Of a DNA stretch of 64,000 nucleotides, positions 8,444 to 17,361 are shown one piece after another. Every line of letters starts with the position of its first letter. The stretch's first letter is position 1. Made by a program: the position numbers and the translations under genes. Source of the DNA: Nocardia sp. alder85J (GTDB lineage: Bacteria > Actinomycetota > Actinomycetes > Mycobacteriales > Mycobacteriaceae). The notes under the pieces are model-generated. The model saw nothing but the letters and a program-made list of their open reading frames with translations. It searched no databases and was not told the origin of the DNA. The stretch covers positions 62,001-126,000 of the forward strand of contig NZ_JAIUCZ020000008.1 in assembly GCF_020176955.2 (NCBI RefSeq), written 5' to 3'.

Positions 8444-9316
8444 ATGACGGATGGGTTCGATCGAGCGACCGTTCGGCGTTCGGTGGTGCTGGGTGTGGGC
8501 GGGGTCCCCGGAACGGCGTGGATGGCGGGCCTGGCCGCGGAATTGCGCCGGCGCGGCATCGAATTGGGCTCGGCCGACTCGATCGTCGGCACCTCCGCCG
8601 GCGCGATCGTCGGTGCCATGCTGGTGACCGGCCGGGATCTCGACGCGCTCGCCGGGAATCCGCGGACGCCCGGGGTCGCGGAGCCGCCACCGGCGCTGGA
8701 CCCCGCCCTGCTCGGCGCGGCGTTCTCTCTGCTGGCGGGTGCGGCGGCGGATCCGGCGGCGGACCCCGACGCGGCGCGGCGCGCGGTGGGCCGCTTGGTG
8801 ATCGGCACGGAACCCGCGCAGCCGGCGCATATCGACCGGATGGGGTGGCTGGCCGGTGGCGATACCTGGCCGGACGACCGGCTGCGGATCGTCGTGGTGG
8901 AGGCCGAGAGCGGTCAGCGGCGGATCTGGGACAACGCGAGCGGCGTCGGACTGGCCACCGCCGTGGCCGCCAGCCGTTCGTTTCCGGGGACCTTCCCGCC
9001 GGTCGTCGTCGACGATCGCTACTACATCGACGGCGGAGTGTGGTCGGGGACCAATGCGGATGTCGCGGCGGACTCCGATGTCCTGCTGATCGTGGAGCCG
9101 CTGGCGCACCGCTTCCCGCGCGAACTGCTCCGGGCCGAACTGGCCACGGCCACCGCCGGCACCGTCGTGCAGTTCACCCCCGACGCGGCCACGATCGAGG
9201 TCTTCGACGCGTTCGCCACGAACCCGGACGGGCTCGCGGGGTGGCCGGACGCCTTCCGCGCGGGTGTACGGCAGGCGGACACGCTGGCCCGGCAGCTGGC
9301 CGACTCGGCCTGGTGA
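8444..9316 (+). CDS. Patatin-like phospholipase family protein
   Basis: This 290-residue protein is a serine lipid acyl hydrolase with the patatin fold. The oxyanion-hole region is GVGGVPGTAW (residues 17-26). The nucleophile elbow is GTSAG with Ser51, and the catalytic Asp lies in IDGG (Asp196). No signal peptide is visible, so it is probably cytoplasmic. The ATG at 8444 has a TACCAT box 6 nt upstream; the nearby ATG at 8436 runs straight into a stop. It follows aftD on the same strand by 74 nt and converges with the acyltransferase. The substrate is unknown. Confidence 0.87.
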   Translation: MTDGFDRATVRRSVVLGVGGVPGTAWMAGLAAELRRRGIELGSADSIVGTSAGAIVGAMLVTGRDLDALAGNPRTPGVAEPPPALDPALLGAAFSLLAGAAADPAADPDAARRAVGRLVIGTEPAQPAHIDRMGWLAGGDTWPDDRLRIVVVEAESGQRRIWDNASGVGLATAVAASRSFPGTFPPVVVDDRYYIDGGVWSGTNADVAADSDVLLIVEPLAHRFPRELLRAELATATAGTVVQFTPDAATIEVFDAFATNPDGLAGWPDAFRAGVRQADTLARQLADSAW

Positions 9317-9344
9317 ACCGGAACATGTTCGGTGCGACGGGAAT

Positions 9345-10562
9345 TCAGCCGTAGCGGCGGCGGACCCAGCGCCGGGCCGGTTCCTCCACCAGCGCGTAAC
9401 CGACCGCCGCCAGCGGCAGGGTGAAGCCGACGGTCAGGGCCAGGACGTGCAGGAAACCCCCGGAGAAGGGGAGGAATCCGAACATCGGGAACATCATCGA
9501 CAGCACCGCCAGATGCCAGATGAAGATGCCGTAGGACCATCGGCCCACGGTCGCCGCGACCCGGCTGCGCAGCAGGCGGTGCCGACCGGCGCCCAGTACC
9601 AGCGGCGCCAGCAGGCCGAAGCCGATGATCGCGCCCAGGCCCATCTTGGTCGCGTATTGCCAGGGGGCGGCGCGCTGCAATCCGGGCGGGCCCGCGATCA
9701 CGGTGGCCGACAACAGGAATGCGGTCAGCGCCGCCGCCCACATCGGCCATCGGCTGCCCAGGACGCGCTGCCAGCGCGGGGCGACGGTCGCGGATTCGGC
9801 CACCAGGACCAGTTCCGCGAGCACCATTCCGGCCGCGAACCAGGGCAGATAGCCGGGCAGCCAGTTGTCGGAATAGGTGCCCGCGGGTGTCGGCACCGGC
9901 AGGAAATTCCAGCTCAGCGCCGCCACGCCGAGGACCAGCAGCACCGGTGCCCGCCACCGCGCCGCCGGACCGCGCAATCGGCGCAGCGCGAGCGCGAAGA
10001 GCGGCAACGCCAGATAGAACGCCACCTCGACCGAGAGACTCCACATCTGGGTGAGCCCGTCGGTGAGTGTCAACGGCACGTAGACCTGTAACAACGCCAG
10101 ATTGGCCAGCCACAGTTTGGCGCTCGCGGGATGTGCGGCCGACGGCAGCAGGATCAGCACCGCGCACACCACCACCCAGTAGGCGGGCAGGATGCGGGCG
10201 GCGCGGTGCAGCAGGTACCGCCGGGTGGTCGCCGCGGCGGGTCCACCGCGGGCCACCGCCGCATGCGGGCGCCACAGCAGGAATCCGGACAGCGCGAAGA
10301 ACACGGCGACCGCCATGCCGAACCGGTCCCAGATCCGGCCCAGCACCGGCATTCCGGTCGCGCCGGTCTCGAAGGCCACGTGGGTGACCATCACACCCAG
10401 TGCCGCCAGGCCGCGCATGCCCTCCAGCGCGGCGACGAATCCCCGCGGCGCGGAACCCGGATCGGGGACACCCGTCGTGTCCGGCTTGGCCGTTTCGACC
10501 GGAACCGGCATAGTCGACACCGCCGACAGCGAGTCGGCCTGCGGTGTCACGGTCGTGGTCAT
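9345..10562 (-). CDS. tmaT: Acyltransferase family 3 membrane protein (TmaT/Rv0228-like)
   Basis: This 405-residue acyltransferase-3 protein has about ten transmembrane helices. After a 45-residue cytoplasmic N-terminus comes ALEGMRGLAALGVMVTHVAF, with the conserved Arg and active-site His of the family, then FFALSGFLLWRP. Its position next to the DUF3068 gene and in the Rv0224c-Rv0228-like block points to the TmaT orthologue. TmaT acetylates trehalose monocorynomycolate in Corynebacterium and aids its MmpL-dependent transport. The symbol rests on this context; acyltransferase-3 proteins are numerous, so another acyl substrate is possible. It is divergent from the DUF3068 gene across 179 nt. 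Confidence 0.75.
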   Translation of the reverse strand: MTTTVTPQADSLSAVSTMPVPVETAKPDTTGVPDPGSAPRGFVAALEGMRGLAALGVMVTHVAFETGATGMPVLGRIWDRFGMAVAVFFALSGFLLWRPHAAVARGGPAAATTRRYLLHRAARILPAYWVVVCAVLILLPSAAHPASAKLWLANLALLQVYVPLTLTDGLTQMWSLSVEVAFYLALPLFALALRRLRGPAARWRAPVLLVLGVAALSWNFLPVPTPAGTYSDNWLPGYLPWFAAGMVLAELVLVAESATVAPRWQRVLGSRWPMWAAALTAFLLSATVIAGPPGLQRAAPWQYATKMGLGAIIGFGLLAPLVLGAGRHRLLRSRVAATVGRWSYGIFIWHLAVLSMMFPMFGFLPFSGGFLHVLALTVGFTLPLAAVGYALVEEPARRWVRRRYG

Positions 10563-10741
10563 CGGGATTCAGTCTGCCGTATACACCGGCGGGCGGCTTG
10601 GGTGGCGGCTTTCCCGGCGTTTCCGGGCGCGCACCTGGCGGGTTTGCAGATGCGGGCTGTTAGTGTCGGGGCTCACGCGTGCCGTACCGAGGGCCGTAGG
10701 GTTCATCCGGGACAACCTGTTCGACGACGAGGAGATTTCGC

Positions 10742-11878
10742 ATGGCACTCAGTGCCGGTACCAGGAGGACGCTGGCCTGCCTGCTCGTAGGAATCGGTGC
10801 GCTGCTCATCATCGCAGCCATTCTGATCCCCACCTTCACCGTCTCGAAGCTGGCGAAGACTCCTCTCGACCTCGAAATCACCACGGTCGGTAAGAATCCC
10901 GCGGACGTCGCGAGCGAGGTCCTGGATGCGAAGTCGCTGACCTCCGGCACCGGACCGGCCAAGATCGACACCAAGGTACCGCTGATCTCGCAGCGCTTCC
11001 TCACCGTCGAGGATCCGTCGGACAAGAACAAGATGACCATCCAGAACGGTCAGACGTTGCGCCGCATCGACAAGCAGGGCGACACCGGCCTGCTCTCCGC
11101 GATCATCGACCGGGTCACCATCGACCGCAAGAGCGGTATGCCGGTCGACACCGACCCCAACGGCTCGATCGCCGCGAACGTCGACGCCAAAGGCAACAGC
11201 GTCGCCGACCCGGTGCAGCACACCGGCCTCGAGTACCGGTTCCCGATCGGCACCGAGAAGAAGACCTACCCGTACTTCGACAGCAACACCCGCAAGTCGT
11301 ACGACATGGAGTTCATCGAGCAGTCGGAGATCAACAACACCAAGGTCTACCACTTCCGCCAGCAGGTCCCGGCGACCGATCTGTCCAAGGTGGTCAATTC
11401 GCCGACCAACAAGCTGACCCTCCCGGCCGAGAAGTGGGGTGTGGACGAAGACGGCGACGTCACCATGAGCCGCTTCTACAGCAACACCCGCGACGTGTGG
11501 GTGGAGCCGCAGACCGGCACCATCATCGACGGCTCGGAGGCGCTGTACTACTTCTACGCGCGCAGCGGCGACAAGCCCGAGGTCACCGCGCTGAAATCGA
11601 CGCTGAAGTTCGACGACAACACGATCGACTCGCAGATCAAGGTCGCCAAGGACAACATCGACAAGCTGTCGCTGTACAGCCGGATCCTGCCGATCGTCTT
11701 CGGCATCCTCGGCGCGCTCGCCCTCATCGGCGGTGTGTTGCTGGGCCTGCTGGGTGGCCGCGGCCGTCCGGCCACCATCGGCCGCCACAGCCCGCGCCCC
11801 GATCCGGCCGACAGCTATTCGGCCGACGCCTACTCGGACGCCCCCACCCAGCAGATCGACCTGCGCGACCAGCGCTGA
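10742..11878 (+). CDS. DUF3068 membrane protein (Rv0227c-like)
   Basis: This 378-residue protein has an N-terminal transmembrane helix (about residues 10-32), a large predicted extracytoplasmic domain and a second helix at about 315-340, followed by a short tail. It matches the DUF3068 family, found in mycolate-containing actinobacteria. From memory, the corynebacterial homologue is needed for lipomannan maturation and lipoarabinomannan synthesis, and the mycobacterial one is essential. The ATG follows GAGGAG at 10729-10734. Codon use is AAG/AAC-rich compared with neighbours, as in highly expressed genes. A strong hairpin lies just after the stop. Confidence 0.85.
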   Translation: MALSAGTRRTLACLLVGIGALLIIAAILIPTFTVSKLAKTPLDLEITTVGKNPADVASEVLDAKSLTSGTGPAKIDTKVPLISQRFLTVEDPSDKNKMTIQNGQTLRRIDKQGDTGLLSAIIDRVTIDRKSGMPVDTDPNGSIAANVDAKGNSVADPVQHTGLEYRFPIGTEKKTYPYFDSNTRKSYDMEFIEQSEINNTKVYHFRQQVPATDLSKVVNSPTNKLTLPAEKWGVDEDGDVTMSRFYSNTRDVWVEPQTGTIIDGSEALYYFYARSGDKPEVTALKSTLKFDDNTIDSQIKVAKDNIDKLSLYSRILPIVFGILGALALIGGVLLGLLGGRGRPATIGRHSPRPDPADSYSADAYSDAPTQQIDLRDQR

Positions 11879-11895
11879 TCTCCACCGATCACGCA

Positions 11896-11920
11896 CGGCC
11901 CCCGGAAATTCCGGGGGCCG
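11896..11920 (+). terminator. Hairpin terminator after the DUF3068 gene
   Basis: Perfect 10-bp inverted repeat (CGGCCCCCGG / CCGGGGGCCG) with the 5-nt loop AAATT, starting 18 nt after the stop codon. Only a weak T-run follows. The rest of the gap to 12087 shows nothing else clear. Confidence 0.7.
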
Positions 11921-12087
11921 TCGCCGTTTCCGCATCGTGCCACCGGGTCGATCCGCCGGGCAGCCGTGGCCACACTCGCACAGGGCTGGAGCGCAACGAC
12001 AGTTGCTACAGCGCTGTCTTCGCACCGGCGAACCGGCGAGATCCGGCCTCGGCGCACGAATCGGCTGTGCGCAGCCTGGACTCGTCG

Positions 12088-13404
12088 TCAACCGGCGACC
12101 GGTGCCGGCAGCACCGGCGCCGCGATCCGCCGGGCGGACCGTGCTACGACCACGATGATCACCGTGGTGACGACGGCCGCCACCGCGGTCGCGATGCCGA
12201 TCAGCGCCGACGGTGAACGCGCGAGGCCCACCTGCGCGACCACTTCCACCACGAGACCGATCCAGGTGACGGTCGCCAGTGCGGTGCGGTCCACCGCGAT
12301 GGCGGAGAGCAGCGCTCCTTGCAGCAGCGCGAGCAGTGCGCCGTCGAGGGCGAACAACCAGAGCAGGCCCTCGATCGGCGCGTAGTCGCGCCCGGCCAGC
12401 AGCGGAGCCAGCGGTGCGAGCGCCGCCGCACTCACCACCGCCACCGCGCCGACCGCGGACAGCACCCCGAGCGCGTCCCGGATCGCCCGCGCCGAGGAAT
12501 CCGGCTGTGCCATCCGCGGATACAGCACCACCCCGATCGCCTGCGGCAGCCAGAACGCGATCTTGGCGGCGATCGCCCCCAGCGCGTAACGACCGGCGTC
12601 GGCACCGTCGAGCACCACCCGCGCGACGATCAGATCCGCCGACGACAGGGCCATCAACGCCGCCTGCACCTGCGCGGCACGCAAAACCGTCGCGACACCG
12701 AACTCCGTCGCAGCACCGAACTTTTTCGCGGCCCGGAACTCTTTGGTGGCCCCGAACGCCATGGCGGCACCGAGTTCCGCAGCGATCGGGGCGCGATTCC
12801 GGATCCGGATGGGGAGATCGGCCGGATACGCGGCGAGATACGCGCCGACCGCGGCGACGGTGTACCCGGCCGCGGTCGCCCACAGCGCACCGCCGGCCCC
12901 CCGGCCGATCGCCAGCGCGAACACCGCCGGTACGACCCGGGCGACCCCGGTACCGGCCAGGACGAGAGCCAGCGCCCGGAACCGGTCGCCACCCTGGAGA
13001 ATTCCCTGCCCACCCGAGATCAGGACCAGCAGCGGCGCCGCCGCCAGCGCGCCCGCCGCAGCGACCACCCCGGCTTGCAGCAGCCAGGTCACCACCGGCA
13101 CCAGCGCGACCGCGGCGACGGCGACCAGCAGCGCGCAGCGGGTCACCAGCCGTCGCAGGACCGCGATCGGCGCGCCGCGCACGAGTTCCCGGGCCACCAC
13201 ATTCTGTAGTGCCAATGCCGGTACGGCACACATCAACTGCACTGCCAGCAGGCTCGCGAACTCGCCGTACCCGGCCACCCCCAGCCAGCGACCGGCCAAC
13301 AGCTGCAAGGCGTATCCGGCGGCATTGGCCGTCATCGCACCGGCGGTCACCAACGTCACGTCCGCGACGACGGGGCGGCGACGAGTAACGGACACCCCGC
13401 CCAT
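12088..13404 (-). CDS. MATE/oligosaccharide flippase-like membrane protein
   Basis: This 438-residue integral membrane protein has about 12-14 predicted helices. It begins with a short cytoplasmic start and then VTLVTAGAMTANAAGYALQL and GRWLGVAGYGEFASLLAVQ, a pattern typical of polysaccharide/lipid-linked sugar flippases (Wzx/MurJ-like). Residues near the middle (AIAAKIAFWLPQAIGVVLYP) match the helix 7-8 region of such proteins. The ATG at 13404 is preferred over the longer frame because the flippase similarity begins just after it. It sits between the DUF3068 gene and a GT-C-like membrane protein, so a role in exporting a lipid-linked envelope glycan is plausible but unproven. Confidence 0.72.
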   Translation of the reverse strand: MGGVSVTRRRPVVADVTLVTAGAMTANAAGYALQLLAGRWLGVAGYGEFASLLAVQLMCAVPALALQNVVARELVRGAPIAVLRRLVTRCALLVAVAAVALVPVVTWLLQAGVVAAAGALAAAPLLVLISGGQGILQGGDRFRALALVLAGTGVARVVPAVFALAIGRGAGGALWATAAGYTVAAVGAYLAAYPADLPIRIRNRAPIAAELGAAMAFGATKEFRAAKKFGAATEFGVATVLRAAQVQAALMALSSADLIVARVVLDGADAGRYALGAIAAKIAFWLPQAIGVVLYPRMAQPDSSARAIRDALGVLSAVGAVAVVSAAALAPLAPLLAGRDYAPIEGLLWLFALDGALLALLQGALLSAIAVDRTALATVTWIGLVVEVVAQVGLARSPSALIGIATAVAAVVTTVIIVVVARSARRIAAPVLPAPVAG

Positions 13405-13461
13405 GGTGCCATCCGTCCGCCACAACGCGAACACACCACTCGGGCGGACCCACCACACCGG

Positions 13462-13846
13462 GTATCCACACCTCGCCTGTGGGCACCGACTCGTGGCGCC
13501 GAACGGACCTGTCCACCCCGCATCCACAGGCCCTCGGCCGATGCCTGTGCACAACTACGCAACTGGTGCACAAATGCGCCACCGAATCGGAAGTTATCCA
13601 CAGCTGTGGATACGCTGCCGCCCCGCGGCCACAGCCACCCGGACAGTGTCCCGGCCTACCGGCGTCGTCGCGTGGTCCCTATATATAAGGAGAAGCGCCG
13701 CTGTCCCGACTCGAATCCGCGCAGGTCGGCGGGGACAGATTCCACAGGTATCGGGCTGCGATCCTGTACGCGCGGCGGTCCGGTGGCGCACCGGCAGTAG
13801 GGCCCGGCCCGGATTGTGCACAGGTACAGAGTCGACGTGTGGACAA
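13462..13846. promoter_or_regulatory. Cluster of DnaA-box-like sequences
   Basis: Exact consensus-type nonamers are TTATCCACA (13594-13602, plus) and TTGTCCACA (13838-13846, minus). The first forms part of an 18-bp perfect palindrome, TATCCACAGCTGTGGATA (13595-13612). One-mismatch relatives are GTATCCACA (13462-13470), TTGTGCACA on minus (13546-13554) and TTGTGCACA on plus (13814-13822). The region is not next to dnaA or dnaN, so it is more likely a DnaA-titrating or DnaA-regulated site than an origin. Confidence 0.4.
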
Positions 13847-13894
13847 GCTCGCACCGAATCCCGCGCGGATCCCGGAACCGGGACGGTGCACCCG

Positions 13895-13900
13895 TAGGGT
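13895..13900 (+). promoter_or_regulatory. -10 box (TAGGGT), leaderless GTG start
   Basis: The hexamer lies 8 nt before the GTG at 13909. This decides that start over the longer frame from 13816. Confidence 0.5.
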
Positions 13901-13908
13901 GGCAGATC

Positions 13909-15717
13909 GTGACTGTCGGCGGACGAAGGCGAGAAACGCTGTGGCAGCGGCCGGTTCCCGCCCTCTACAGCCTGGCGGTGGCGCTGGTCGTCGTCGGTCC
14001 GCTGCTGGGGCGGGGATATCTGCTGTTCCGCGATGCGGTGAGTTCGCCGCGGTCGTATCTCACCGATGTCGCGCTGGGGCTGGGCGATGCGGCGCCACGA
14101 GCGGTGCCGCAGGATGCGCTGCTGGCCGTGGTGTCGACGGCGGTCGACGGCGGGGTCGCGGTGAAGGTGATCCTGGTGGTGGCGTTGTGGGCGGCGGGCT
14201 GGGGTGCGGCGGCGCTGGCGCGAGAGCTGCTGGGAGCCACGCTCGGTCCGCAGCTGGTGGCGGCGACGGTCGCGCTGTGGAATCCCTATGTGGCGGAACG
14301 CCTGCTGCAAGGGCATTGGAGCCTGTTGACCGGATACGCCGCACTGCCGTGGACGGTCCTGGCGGCGCGCCGGATTCGGCGGGCCGCTCCCGGTACGGGC
14401 CGGACCTGGCACGATCGGGCGCTGCTGGGCGGGTGTTTCGCGGCGGCGGGGCTGACTCCGACGGGGGCGTTGCTGGCGGGCGTGGTGGCGCTGGCCACGG
14501 CAGGCCGGCGCGCGGTGGGAGTGCTGGTGCTGTGGTGTGTCGCCGCACTCCCGTGGCTGGCGGCGACCGTGCTGGCCGGGACCGGGTCCGACACCTCCGA
14601 TCCGGCGGGCGTCGCGGCCTTCGCCGCCCGCGCCGAACCGAGGCTGGGGACGCTGGGGAGCCTGGCCGGACTCGGTGGCATCTGGAACTCCGCGGCGGTA
14701 CCCGGCTCGCGCACAACGCTTTTCGCGCTGGTAGCCACTGTCGTACTGCTGGCGATGGTGGGAGCGGGGGTGTGGCGGGTCGCGACCGGCGGCGACCGGG
14801 ACACGGTGCGGGACCGGCGGACCCTGCTGATCCTGGCGGCGGTGGCGGTGGTGCTGCCCGCGCTGGGGGCGACCGGATGGGGGATCACGGCCGGAGAATT
14901 CCTGGTCGAACACGTGCCAGGCACGGGACTGCTGCGGGATACCCAGAAGTACGTGGCGCTGGCGATGCCCGCCTACGCGCTGTGTGCCGCCAGCGGCTGC
15001 CGACTGCTCGCGGCGCTCGGCGGCGCCGCTGCGCGTGGCGCCAACGAGTTGCCGTCGTCGCAGCCGGCCCCGGATCCCGAGCCCGGTGACGGTCTGCTCG
15101 GAACACCCTTGGCAGCAACACTTTTCGTGTTCCTGCTGCTGGCCACGCTGCCGGATCTGGCCTGGGGTGCGGGCGGCGAACTGCGGCCGGTACGGTACCC
15201 GCCGGGCTGGGCGCACGTCGCCGCGCACATCGAGAGCCCCGGCGATGTCGCGGTGCTGCCGGGCGGGATGTTCCGGAAATTCCCGTTCAGCGGCGAGGTG
15301 GCGGTGCTGGATCCGGCTCCCCGGCTGCTCCCCCGCGATGTGCTCCAGACCGGCGAACTTCCGGTGCGCGGGCGAGTGGTCGCCGGCGAGGGCAGCCGGG
15401 CCCGCGCCGTCGAACAGTCACTGCTGCGCGGCGATCCGGCCACACGACTGGCGGATCGGGGGGTGGGCTGGGTACTGGTCGAGCGCACCTCACCGGGACC
15501 GCTCGGTGAGTCCGCCACCACGCTCGCACAACTGGATTCGGTCTACACCGACGACGATCTCGCGCTGTATCGAGTGCCGGGACCGATCACCGAAGCGGCG
15601 ACACCGACCGCGGCGGCCCGCATCGGCACGGTCGCGGCCCATCTGATCTGGGTATTGCTGCTGCTCGGCGGCGCGGCGGCGGCGGTCGTGGCGGCGATCC
15701 GATCGCGGCGCGCTTGA
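13909..15717 (+). CDS. GT-C-like polytopic membrane protein (Rv0226c-like)
   Basis: This 602-residue protein has about 12 predicted transmembrane helices and a C-terminal soluble segment (about residues 420-560) before a last helix. The first loop after helix 1 contains YLLFRDAVSSPR, with an Asp at the place used by GT-C glycosyltransferases. Residues near 345 read LLRDTQKYVALAMPAYAL, similar in layout to AftD near its KLEPL segment. The position between DUF3068 and GT4 genes matches mycobacterial Rv0226c. The GTG at 13909 is chosen for its TAGGGT box 8 nt upstream. A glycosyltransferase or scaffold role in envelope glycan assembly is inferred. Confidence 0.65.
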   Translation: MTVGGRRRETLWQRPVPALYSLAVALVVVGPLLGRGYLLFRDAVSSPRSYLTDVALGLGDAAPRAVPQDALLAVVSTAVDGGVAVKVILVVALWAAGWGAAALARELLGATLGPQLVAATVALWNPYVAERLLQGHWSLLTGYAALPWTVLAARRIRRAAPGTGRTWHDRALLGGCFAAAGLTPTGALLAGVVALATAGRRAVGVLVLWCVAALPWLAATVLAGTGSDTSDPAGVAAFAARAEPRLGTLGSLAGLGGIWNSAAVPGSRTTLFALVATVVLLAMVGAGVWRVATGGDRDTVRDRRTLLILAAVAVVLPALGATGWGITAGEFLVEHVPGTGLLRDTQKYVALAMPAYALCAASGCRLLAALGGAAARGANELPSSQPAPDPEPGDGLLGTPLAATLFVFLLLATLPDLAWGAGGELRPVRYPPGWAHVAAHIESPGDVAVLPGGMFRKFPFSGEVAVLDPAPRLLPRDVLQTGELPVRGRVVAGEGSRARAVEQSLLRGDPATRLADRGVGWVLVERTSPGPLGESATTLAQLDSVYTDDDLALYRVPGPITEAATPTAAARIGTVAAHLIWVLLLLGGAAAAVVAAIRSRRA

Positions 15718-15939
15718 CCGCACCGGCCGGGAGACACTGCGGCAGCCGGAAACGGCCACCACGACCGGCATCGGGCGGCACCACTACACAGGAGATGCCA
15801 CGGCCGACGGTGGGAAACATCGCCGCGACCAGCCGCCGGTGGACGGCACTACGATCACTGCTACAGTGAGCGATCACAACCTGTCGCCACCACCGGGACC
15901 GGGAGACGCCGGCACCGAACCCACTGCCGCAGGCGGTGA
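15718..15939. other. Convergent intergenic region, nothing recognised
   Basis: The 222 nt between the ends of two convergent genes holds no convincing ORF and no strong hairpin that I can see. Confidence 0.4.
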
Positions 15940-17115
15940 TCAGGAGGCGTCGGTGCGGCCGGTGACCAGGCCGGTGACGTACTCCCCGCGCATCGCGGCG
16001 GTGAGGACTCGATGCACGCCGTATCCGGTTTGTTCCCAGGAGAATTCCTGTGCGCGGGCGCGGGCCTTCTCGCCCATGACCGCGCGGGCACCGTGATCGG
16101 TGAGCAGTTCGCCGACGGCCGCGGTCAGACCGGCGACATCATCGACCAGCACGCCGGTGACGCCGTCCACGACGGAATCGGTCAGGCCGCGGGAGTGGCG
16201 GTAGCCGACGGTGGCGACGCCGTGCTGGGCGGCCTCGACCACGGCCAGGCCCCAGCCCTCCTTGCGGGACGGCAGGAGGTGTACCCAGGCCCGTGCCAGC
16301 AGTTCGTGCTTGCGGGCCTCGTCGACATGGCCGTGGAAGGTGACGGCCTCGGCGATGCCGAGCTGCCGCGCATGGTTTCTCAGGTTGTCCGCCCACCAGC
16401 CGCCGCCGATGACATCCAGGTGCAGTTCTGGAATGTGCGCGCGCAGCGCGGCGGTCACCGCGAAGGCGTCCTCGATCTGCTTGTGCGGCACCAGCCGGGA
16501 CAGCACCACCAGCCGGGGCGCTGCCGCGCGGACGGCCGGCCCGCCGATCGGCGTCCGCCCGGGGACCGGATCGATACCGTTGCGCACCACCGCGATTCGG
16601 GACCGGTCGACGCCGAGCAGGGCCAGTTCCTCCGCGGACGGCAGCGACACCGTCAGATATTGGCTGTGCCGGTGCACCCGCGGCGACAGCCGTGATTCGA
16701 TCCACCAGCCGATCCGGCCCACCAACCTGCCCGCGACCGGCCACTGTTCCCGATGTCCGTGATGCACCAGCACCACCACGGGTGCGGCGCCGGCGATCCG
16801 GGCGAAGAACGGGATACCGTTCTGGGTGTCGATCACCGCGTCCGGCCGCAGCCCGCGCAGCGGGCCGAGTCCGAACCGGCCGGCCATGATCGCCGCCAGC
16901 GCCCTGGGATAAACGGTGAATCGGCCACCGGCCCGGCTGATCTCCAGACCACCGGCGCGCTCCCGCTTCGCCGCCCCCGGATATCGCGCGGTCCGCAGGG
17001 TCACCCGCACCCCGCGCTCGGCCAGTTGCTCCCCCACCCGTTCCAGATACCGTTCACTACCGCCGCCCTGGGGATGCCCGGAATCGCGCCAGCACAGTAG
17101 TAGTACTTCACGCAC
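15940..17115 (-). CDS. GT4-family glycosyltransferase (Rv0225-like)
   Basis: This roughly 391-residue GT-B fold glycosyltransferase starts REVLLLCWRDSGHPQGGGSE, with the Gly-rich loop that binds the donor phosphate. The C-domain shows LVVLSRLVPHKQIEDA and the EGWGLAVVEAA segment (GT4 E-x7-E motif). No membrane helix is predicted, so it should work on the inner face with a lipid acceptor. The GTG at 17115 is preferred because GGGAG lies 9 nt upstream; an ATG three codons earlier (17124) would have the same GGGAG directly abutting it. It is divergent from the methyltransferase gene. The neighbourhood matches Rv0225, linking it to mycolate/lipoglycan assembly. Confidence 0.82.
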   Translation of the reverse strand: MREVLLLCWRDSGHPQGGGSERYLERVGEQLAERGVRVTLRTARYPGAAKRERAGGLEISRAGGRFTVYPRALAAIMAGRFGLGPLRGLRPDAVIDTQNGIPFFARIAGAAPVVVLVHHGHREQWPVAGRLVGRIGWWIESRLSPRVHRHSQYLTVSLPSAEELALLGVDRSRIAVVRNGIDPVPGRTPIGGPAVRAAAPRLVVLSRLVPHKQIEDAFAVTAALRAHIPELHLDVIGGGWWADNLRNHARQLGIAEAVTFHGHVDEARKHELLARAWVHLLPSRKEGWGLAVVEAAQHGVATVGYRHSRGLTDSVVDGVTGVLVDDVAGLTAAVGELLTDHGARAVMGEKARARAQEFSWEQTGYGVHRVLTAAMRGEYVTGLVTGRTDAS

Positions 17116-17230
17116 GGCAAGCATCTCCCGATGGCGTTCGGACGGACGGCGGACGACAGCGAAGTAAACCCTATCCGCCGACCCTCGCGATCCGGCCACC
17201 CCCACCTCGTGTGTCCCCCACGGTCCGGGC

Positions 17231-17296
17231 CACGGCCGGACCCCCGGTACGCCACCGGACCATTCGATACGCCACGGCCGGACCATTCCGATACGC
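17231..17296. repeat. Three imperfect tandem repeats upstream of the methyltransferase gene
   Basis: Units of 22, 20 and 24 nt start at 17231, 17253 and 17273. They share CAC(GGC)CGGACC and end GATACGC or GGTACGC. They lie 65 nt or more before the chosen start. Confidence 0.65.
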
Positions 17297-17361
17297 CACG
17301 GCGCGGGGACGCCGACGCGGTGGCGATCGAACCCGGTACGGCTGTGCGAAACTGGTTCGCC

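Larger units (their letters stand above)
13405..13908. other. 504-nt divergent intergenic region, no gene seen
   Basis: This is a divergent promoter region between the flippase-like gene and the GT-C-like gene. It contains many Cys-rich short frames but no convincing gene. It also holds a cluster of DnaA-box-like nonamers, listed separately, and the AT-rich stretch TATATATAAGGAGAAG near 13680-13695. Confidence 0.6.

Noticed and set aside
13405..13908. Chromosomal origin of replication
   Set aside because: DnaA-like boxes are present but there is no dnaA, dnaN, gyrase gene or long AT-rich unwinding element nearby.
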